A stretch of 64,000 nt of DNA from Alligator mississippiensis (Eukaryota; Chordata; Crocodylia; Alligatoridae). The notes below the pieces were generated by a model. The model worked only from the letters and a program-made list of their open reading frames with translations, made no database searches and was not told the DNA's origin. The stretch is from NCBI RefSeq assembly GCF_030867095.1, contig NC_081830.1, positions 35,323,832 to 35,387,831 of the forward strand, in the 5' to 3' direction. This document shows positions 59,134 through 64,000 of this stretch, piece by piece (positions within the stretch are counted from its first letter, which is position 1; each line of letters starts with the position of its first letter). Position numbers and translations under genes: made by a program.

Positions 59134-59194
59134 ACAAAATAAGAATTCAACATTTTCCATTCCCATTTTATCTCAAGCTCAGAATGTTTCAATA

Positions 59195-60154
59195 TCAGAA
59201 TCCTTTTAAAGACTTGATATGAGGGAACAGTTTCCTGCCAATTGATTTTTTGAAGGCACTTTTAATCTCCATGTTCCGTAGGCTGTAAATAATGGGATTA
59301 CACACGGGTGTCATCACTGTATACATTAGGGCAAAGAACCGGTCATTGCCCTGAGTATGGGCCCAACTAGGTTGCAAACAAACAACTGTTCCTGTTCCAT
59401 AGAAAAGAGAAACCACAATGAGGTGTGAGGAGCAGGTAGAGAAGGCTTTGTGTCTGCCTTCAGCTGAGGGCATCTTGAGAATAGAGGAGATAATAAGGAC
59501 ATAGGACAAGAGGATAAGCAGGAATGGGATGATTCCAATAGGCACAGCAAGGGTGGTAACAACAACTTCATTCGTGTAGGTATCTGCAGAAGGCAACTGC
59601 ATCACAAGGACAATGTCACAGAAGAAATGGCTGATTTTGTTTGACCCGCAAAAGGGCTTTGTAAATATTGAATAAAATTGCCAAATAGCCAGTAAAATGC
59701 CAAAACTCCATGAAAAGGCAGACATCTGAGCACAGATTCTACGACTCATAATAAGGGTGTATTGCAAGGGCTTGCATATGGCAACATATCGATCGTATGC
59801 CATAACAGAGAGGAGGAAACATTCTGCAGTAGCCAAGATATTGAAGAAAAACATCTGAAACCCACAGCCTGTTAAAGTGATTGTTGGGGTGCCTGACAGT
59901 AGATCCACCAGCATCTTGGGGAGGATTACAGATGTATAGCAGACCTCCAGAAAGGATAAATTCCCAAGAAAGAAATACATGGGGGTATGAAGGGCAGGGT
60001 CCCTTAGAGTAAGGAATACTATTAGCATGTTCCCTGTGAGGGCTGCCACATAAGAGATAGACACCAGAACAAAGAGCAGGGTCTGCATTTCTTGGAAATC
60101 TGAAAATCCCAGCAACACTAGCTCCTTCACACAAGTCTGGTTAGTTGTACCCAT
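59195..60154 (-). CDS. Olfactory receptor, class II, intact
   Basis: Intact 319-residue odorant receptor. Landmarks: N-glycosylation site N5 (NQT), GN at 41-42, PMYFFLGNLSFLEVCYTS (58-75), C97/C179, MAYDRYVAIC (118-127), PFCGSNKISHFFCD (167-180), KAFSTCSSH (236-244) and PVCNPIIYSLRN (283-294), where PVC replaces PML. Other unusual spots are IWQFYSIFTKPF (157-168) where relatives have FGQTISMFTLPY, and DIVLVMQLPS after FFCD. These fall in TM4 to extracellular loop 2, a ligand-facing region. The frame opens 23 residues further 5', but an acceptor ('ctctctcttgtttgcag', AG at 60193-60194) lies in between, so MGTTNQTC at 60154 is the chosen start. Closest relative in the window is 34732-35682. Confidence 0.95.
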   Translation of the reverse strand: MGTTNQTCVKELVLLGFSDFQEMQTLLFVLVSISYVAALTGNMLIVFLTLRDPALHTPMYFFLGNLSFLEVCYTSVILPKMLVDLLSGTPTITLTGCGFQMFFFNILATAECFLLSVMAYDRYVAICKPLQYTLIMSRRICAQMSAFSWSFGILLAIWQFYSIFTKPFCGSNKISHFFCDIVLVMQLPSADTYTNEVVVTTLAVPIGIIPFLLILLSYVLIISSILKMPSAEGRHKAFSTCSSHLIVVSLFYGTGTVVCLQPSWAHTQGNDRFFALMYTVMTPVCNPIIYSLRNMEIKSAFKKSIGRKLFPHIKSLKGF

Positions 60155-60191
60155 CCCATCCAAGCAGCAGTGTCCCAAAGAGATTAAGAAA

Positions 60192-60194
60192 TCT
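60192..60194 (-). promoter_or_regulatory. Candidate 3' splice site of the receptor coding exon
   Basis: On the minus strand 'gtctctctcttgtttgcag' precedes the exon. The pyrimidine tract is strong. It would leave about 38 bases of 5' UTR before the ATG, the same distance as in the 34732-35682 receptor. Confidence 0.55.
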
Positions 60195-60234
60195 GCAAAC
60201 AAGAGAGAGACAAAAAATATCAATGAACACTGTT

Positions 60235-60350
60235 ATGAATGACTAACTTACCAGGAATAGTCAGCCATGGTCATGAAACCAAACCAGAAAGATATATGTT
60301 CTGTCTAACACTTTTTGGTGAAATTTAAGGAAGTCCTTTCTTCATCAATT
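60235..60350. repeat. Receptor 5'-flank, counterpart of 56425-56560
   Basis: Upstream intron or 5' flank of the 59195-60154 receptor. It aligns with the orphan copy at 56425-56560. Confidence 0.7.
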
Positions 60351-60789
60351 AATAGTTTTGTTTTGTTTTCCTTTTATCAACCAATCAACATGGTATCTCA
60401 TACTCAGTTCTGATGATACAGGCTTCTCTGCCTGAGGAAGGTCCATCTAGGATGTGAATTTACAACATACTAACTATACTGCACTAACTGCTTATTTGGA
60501 CACATTTAGCATGCATTAAATGGAGCTGGCTACCTTGCACAAATGCACAGTATGGTAGCATTTTATTATTTTATGGTCATCAAAGAGGTCACATTTTGGT
60601 TGTCCACTTGGCATTTTTGAAACAGGGTTTTTTTGCTGGATATGCAGTTCTATGTGTGTGGACAACTACAAAGCAGCATTGATCGAGTAGTGACCATAGC
60701 CCATATGTGTTGCCAGAACTGCTGACTACTAGGATTAGCCTCAGGAAGAGAAAAGGGCTGAGTGGGCCCTTCTTTTGCCCAATTGCTAT
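60351..60789. other. Non-coding spacer
   Basis: 60470-60570 has the 'gcactaactg...ttagcatgcattaa...gcacagtatggtagca' wording of the MITEs in this window, without visible paired ends. No gene. Confidence 0.35.
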
Positions 60790-61020
60790 GGCACTCATCT
60801 GAGATGCTGGAGGTCTTAGGTTTTAGGTGCCCCCTCAACTAGAGGCTGTGGAACCAGGGTTTCCCTCGATTCCCAGTAGTGCACTGTCACCACAGGTCAG
60901 GGTGGGCCACTCACACAGGATGCTGAAATGTTCCAGGGGTTTGAACCAGGCCACTTTTACTTCTCAGCACAGCACTCCAAGCACCTCACTGAAGGTCAGA
61001 CATAATCCACTCCTTTCTCC
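60790..61020 (-). mobile_element. tRNA-derived SINE-like copy, dimeric
   Basis: The minus strand reads 'cagtgaggtgcttggagtgctg', an A-box-like stretch, followed at tRNA spacing by GGTTCAAACCC (60937-60947 on the plus strand), a perfect RNA polymerase III B box. Downstream, 'ctgacctgtggtgacagtgcactactgggaatcgaggg' looks like a second, more worn tRNA-like unit. Family not identified. Confidence 0.5.
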
Positions 61021-61279
61021 AGCAAACCTTTTGAAGCTGAGTCAGTAACAGTCACTACAAAAAGTGGATGGAGTACAGTAAAGGGTGAAACTTGTGCCTT
61101 GCTGGGAACATGGGTCCAGGCACAGGACCCTCTCTCTTCCAGGCCAGTAGCCACCTCACTGAGTCATACCCTCTCTGCCTTGCTCCTTCCCCTGGCTCTG
61201 CTTTATTTCTCTCACCTCCCTCTTGTGTCTCCCCAGGTAATCCAGCTTCAAAGGAGCACCAGAGAAAGGGATGCCCAAT

Positions 61280-61450
61280 ATCTGACCTGTGGTGTAGTGG
61301 TTAGAGTGCTATATTGGGAAGTCAGGGTATCACAATTTCAAATGTAGATGACAGAGGCCTATAATGCAGCACCACCTGTCCCTTGGGTGACTGTTCTAGT
61401 CACAAAACAAGGGAGTTCTGTCCCTCATTTGTAGCTCCTATTCTGAACAC
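61280..61450 (+). mobile_element. tRNA-derived SINE-like copy
   Basis: 'acctgtggtgtagtggttagagtgctatattgggaagtcaggg' has the form of a tRNA 5' half with A box (TGGTGTAGTGGTTAGAG), followed by a worn B box ('ggtatcacaatttcaaat'). It is similar to the copy at 60790-61020, in the opposite orientation. Confidence 0.5.
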
Positions 61451-63272
61451 ATACATATTTGTCCATGCGCACCTGGCTATACATTCAGGAATAACATTCC
61501 CCTTGTGTTTGAGAGTGGTAAATATGCCCTTTACGTGACCATAAAAATAGAATGCCAAGCTTAGATTCCTACTTTATTCCCATTAAAATTACACTGAAAG
61601 TTAATATAAGGTTTCTTTGGAAGGATAGCAATATGTCAGCAAAAGAAAACATGCATTGTCATCATCATCATGCAGCTCCTGATATACGCTCTACTTCTGC
61701 AGGTGCTTCTGAGAATGGGACAAAGGCAAGAGTAGCTGCAGTTTCTGTGCATACACAACACTGCGAAAGCAATTTATAGAATAGTTTTTCTCTTCCTTTT
61801 GCTTTCCCTCTTCCACCCTATTCTTAATTTTATACATATTACAGGAGCAAGAACCATAATAGACCCCTTAGTACCACTGAGTCCAGGAAACTATATGGTA
61901 TACCATTCATTTAATAAGCACCTTCCTTATCACGCGCTTTCCTATATGAAGTTTCCTTATCACACACCTTCCTAATACTCATGAAATTTTTGCCTCTGTT
62001 GGAAGGCAGTTCCAGTACTGCTTTCTCTGTGTTGATTTAAAAATTCAATCCCAAACTGATGCACTGTTTATATACTTGAATTCTCTTACCAACCCTTTCC
62101 TTTAGAGTCAAATTCTTGAATTTCACTGCATAAAATCCTTTGTCAAAAACCAGGGATGTCTTAAGTCTTCTGTGAGAGCCCAGCTTTGCATCTGAAACAT
62201 CCCTCTGAAACATACTAAATCCAATAAAATAATGGAACAAATAAAAGTAATTCTCTGTTTTAGAGGAATATGGGAATTCACCTGATGCCCTCCCTCCTAG
62301 TTTATTAGTGAAAAATAAATAAAAGTAATATTTTATGCTTTTCTTTTTTCATGAACCTAGCATCTGCTGTACCTATTTGATATTGGATCCACATTGACTT
62401 AGACATTGAAAGTAGACAAAGCACACACTATATATATAAGAGGCAGACCCTGCCTCAAAGAGATTTACACTCTAGATTAATAGTTTTACACAAAAGAATA
62501 CTTGAAAGACCAAATAATTTCTCCTAATTTAAGTCCACACCCTGTATTTGAGCTAGCCTTGCTGTATGATAAAGTAATGACATTTTAGGTTTCCACAGAA
62601 ATACCTGCTAATTCCTGCTCTTAACAGGGGGAATGCTATTGGCATACACATAATCAGTTAATCCAACCCACAAAACATTAACCCAAACCCACGTATATCA
62701 ACTCTTTCCATTCCAGTAACAATACATACAGGAGTGGGGGACTTGAAGAGACCTCCTGGGTTTCTGAACACTGGCTCCTTGTATTAGAGGCAATGCAATC
62801 ATGTAAATCCCTTCCATAAATGTATCAAATCCTAATACCAGGCACAAAAACCCACTAACATGTTTCGCATCATTTCTCTAAATAATCAGATTTAACAAGT
62901 CTCCCTTCCTTTTCTTTATGTTGCAAATACTATCTAATAGGGTTGGGACTGAAAAGGTCTTTTTAAAACTTCTTGAGATTCAGAGGGGACTGGGGGCCAA
63001 AAGGGAGCCGCTGCCAGGTCCTCTAAGGAAGTTGCACAACAAAGCAGCCTGGGTTCTCTTCTGTTTGCTTTCTCCAAATTAATGCTTAGGGGAAAGTAAT
63101 AAACTGACAGCTCCAGTAGTTGGAGTTTTTTGCTCACAGAGAAGATGCAGGACTAGAGAGAGCTAGTGGGCCCTCATCTATTTCCAGAGACTGAAAACTT
63201 CTTTACATTACATACTCCATGGCCTGTCCAGCCATCATCCTGCAATTTTAGATTTTAGTTTACTAAAAACAA
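61451..63272. other. Non-coding spacer
   Basis: 61930-61975 holds a small direct repeat ('ttccttatcacgcgctttcctat.../ttccttatcacacaccttcctaa'). (CAT)n is present near 61655. No gene is recognised. Confidence 0.35.
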
Positions 63273-63740
63273 AGAGTCAGTGGGTGTATGTACATATGCT
63301 ATTGGCATGCAGCAAAAAACTGCTGTGCATAGTGTGCTGGAGTTTATTGGTCCTGGGAGCACCATTTGAACATGTGCCTGGGATTGCAGCACATTGAGCC
63401 GGGTCGGAGTAGCCGCATCTGGCAGGGATGCTGAGGGGGCAGTCTACCAGCCTTGGACTACTTTGACCTGGCTCATTGTGCTGCGAAGGGGCTGGCTGGG
63501 GCTCGAGTATGCTCCCGTGCAGGGCTCCAGTGCAGGGCAGGCAGCCAGTTTAGTCAGTGTCTATATGTGCTCTGCAGCACACTAAAAATCTCTGCAGCAG
63601 GGTAGGACTTGTGTTTACAAATACTACCCTGCTCTGAAGTTAATTCATTTTCTGCAGCCTAATAGGGCCACATGTGTAGATGCAAGATGTTTGTTAACTA
63701 GAGAATGAGTCTGCTCCGCAGTAAATGATGTGCCCAGTGA
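63273..63740. mobile_element. Multi-hairpin MITE, copy B
   Basis: Starts CAGTGGGTGTATGTACATATG and ends GATGTGCCCAGTG (reverse complement CACTGGGCACATC). The block 63590-63735 ('gcagggtaggacttgtgtttacaaatactaccctgctctgaagttaattcattttctgcagcctaatagggc') corresponds to the reverse complement of 11300-11450. The hairpin AGCAGGGTAG...CTACCCTGCT is conserved in place. The middle is GC-rich and non-coding. Confidence 0.65.
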
Positions 63741-64000
63741 CAGTGAGCTGCTACTCCCCCACCCTCATAGGTCACACCTGCCCCACCAACCCATGGGTCA
63801 CACCTGTTCCCACCTCACCCACCGGTGATGCCTGTCCCTCATTCCCTTGCAGACCCCCGATTCCCTGCAGCCTGCTGGACCTCCAACCACCTGGCTAGCC
63901 ACCCCCATCCTGACTTACCTGATATTGGGCAGCCGTTTTGAATTGATTTAATCTTCCCCTAACAAGCCCAAATGCCCGCACTTATGCCAGAGGAAGGGAT
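63741..64000. other. Non-coding edge, C-rich
   Basis: 'ccccaccctcataggtcacacctgccccaccaacccatgggtcacacctgttcccacc...' is a short imperfect tandem repeat of about 30 bases (ggtcacacctg / ggtgatgcctg). No gene. Confidence 0.4.

Noticed and set aside
61283-61345. A functional tRNA gene
   Set aside because: It has an A-box-like half, but the B box is worn and the acceptor stem does not pair. A SINE head is the better reading.
1-64000. A novel defence, biosynthetic or signalling system
   Set aside because: All convincing coding sequences are olfactory receptors or transposon remnants. Nothing else in the window supports a multi-gene system.

Overview
This looks like nuclear DNA from a sauropsid vertebrate, most likely a crocodilian (a turtle is the main alternative). 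The reasons are a sparse cluster of intronless olfactory receptor (OR) genes, many CR1 LINE copies with their typical 3' ends (ATTCTATGA-like), hAT elements and foldback MITEs, old Ty3/Gypsy remnants, and no sign of Alu, B1 or L1. The species call is inference. There are no bacterial-type operons, no CRISPR array and no phage genes.

The host genes are five class II (tetrapod-type) olfactory receptors, 9 to 18 kb apart. Four look intact: 7098-8045 (+), 18353-19288 (-), 34732-35682 (-) and 59195-60154 (-). The fifth, 51734-53580 (+), is a pseudogene: it has a premature stop and a degraded 3' end, and a nearly fresh CR1 has landed between the codons for TM5. For most of these genes a plausible 3' splice site lies 20 to 70 bases 5' of the start codon, as expected for ORs with non-coding 5' exons. 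Each receptor would sit in the cilia of a single class of olfactory neuron and signal through G-olf. ORs act independently, so no pathway links them beyond shared family history. Two pairs of duplicated non-coding flanks (33690-34115 with 38895-39330, and 56425-56560 with 60235-60350) show that the cluster grew by local duplication and that some copies lost their receptor.

Between the genes the DNA is mostly old transposon. 1-2760 is a rearranged antisense CR1-like LINE with inserted pieces. 4011-4825 is a hAT foldback MITE with an exact 8-bp target duplication. 9429-10222 holds a hAT-like end, a GC-rich minisatellite and a C/A-rich tract. 11290-11780 is a multi-hairpin MITE, with a relative at 63273-63740. 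12360-14990 is a Ty3/Gypsy fossil with a tRNA-Leu primer site and a second LTR nested inside its gag. 23210-24440 and 24817-27178 are antisense LINEs. 29321-31190 is a hAT transposon with its target duplication and transposase remnants. 31880-32660 is a second, Sushi-like Ty3/Gypsy fossil. 42832-43880 is an antisense CR1. 57040-58345 is a LINE of a clearly different clade (Jockey/I-like). 60790-61450 holds two tRNA-derived SINE-like copies in opposite orientation.

I found no new molecular system. The most informative items are the CR1-split receptor, the two hAT insertions with perfect target duplications, the nested LTRs, the unusual LINE, and the duplicated flanks that point to lost receptors.
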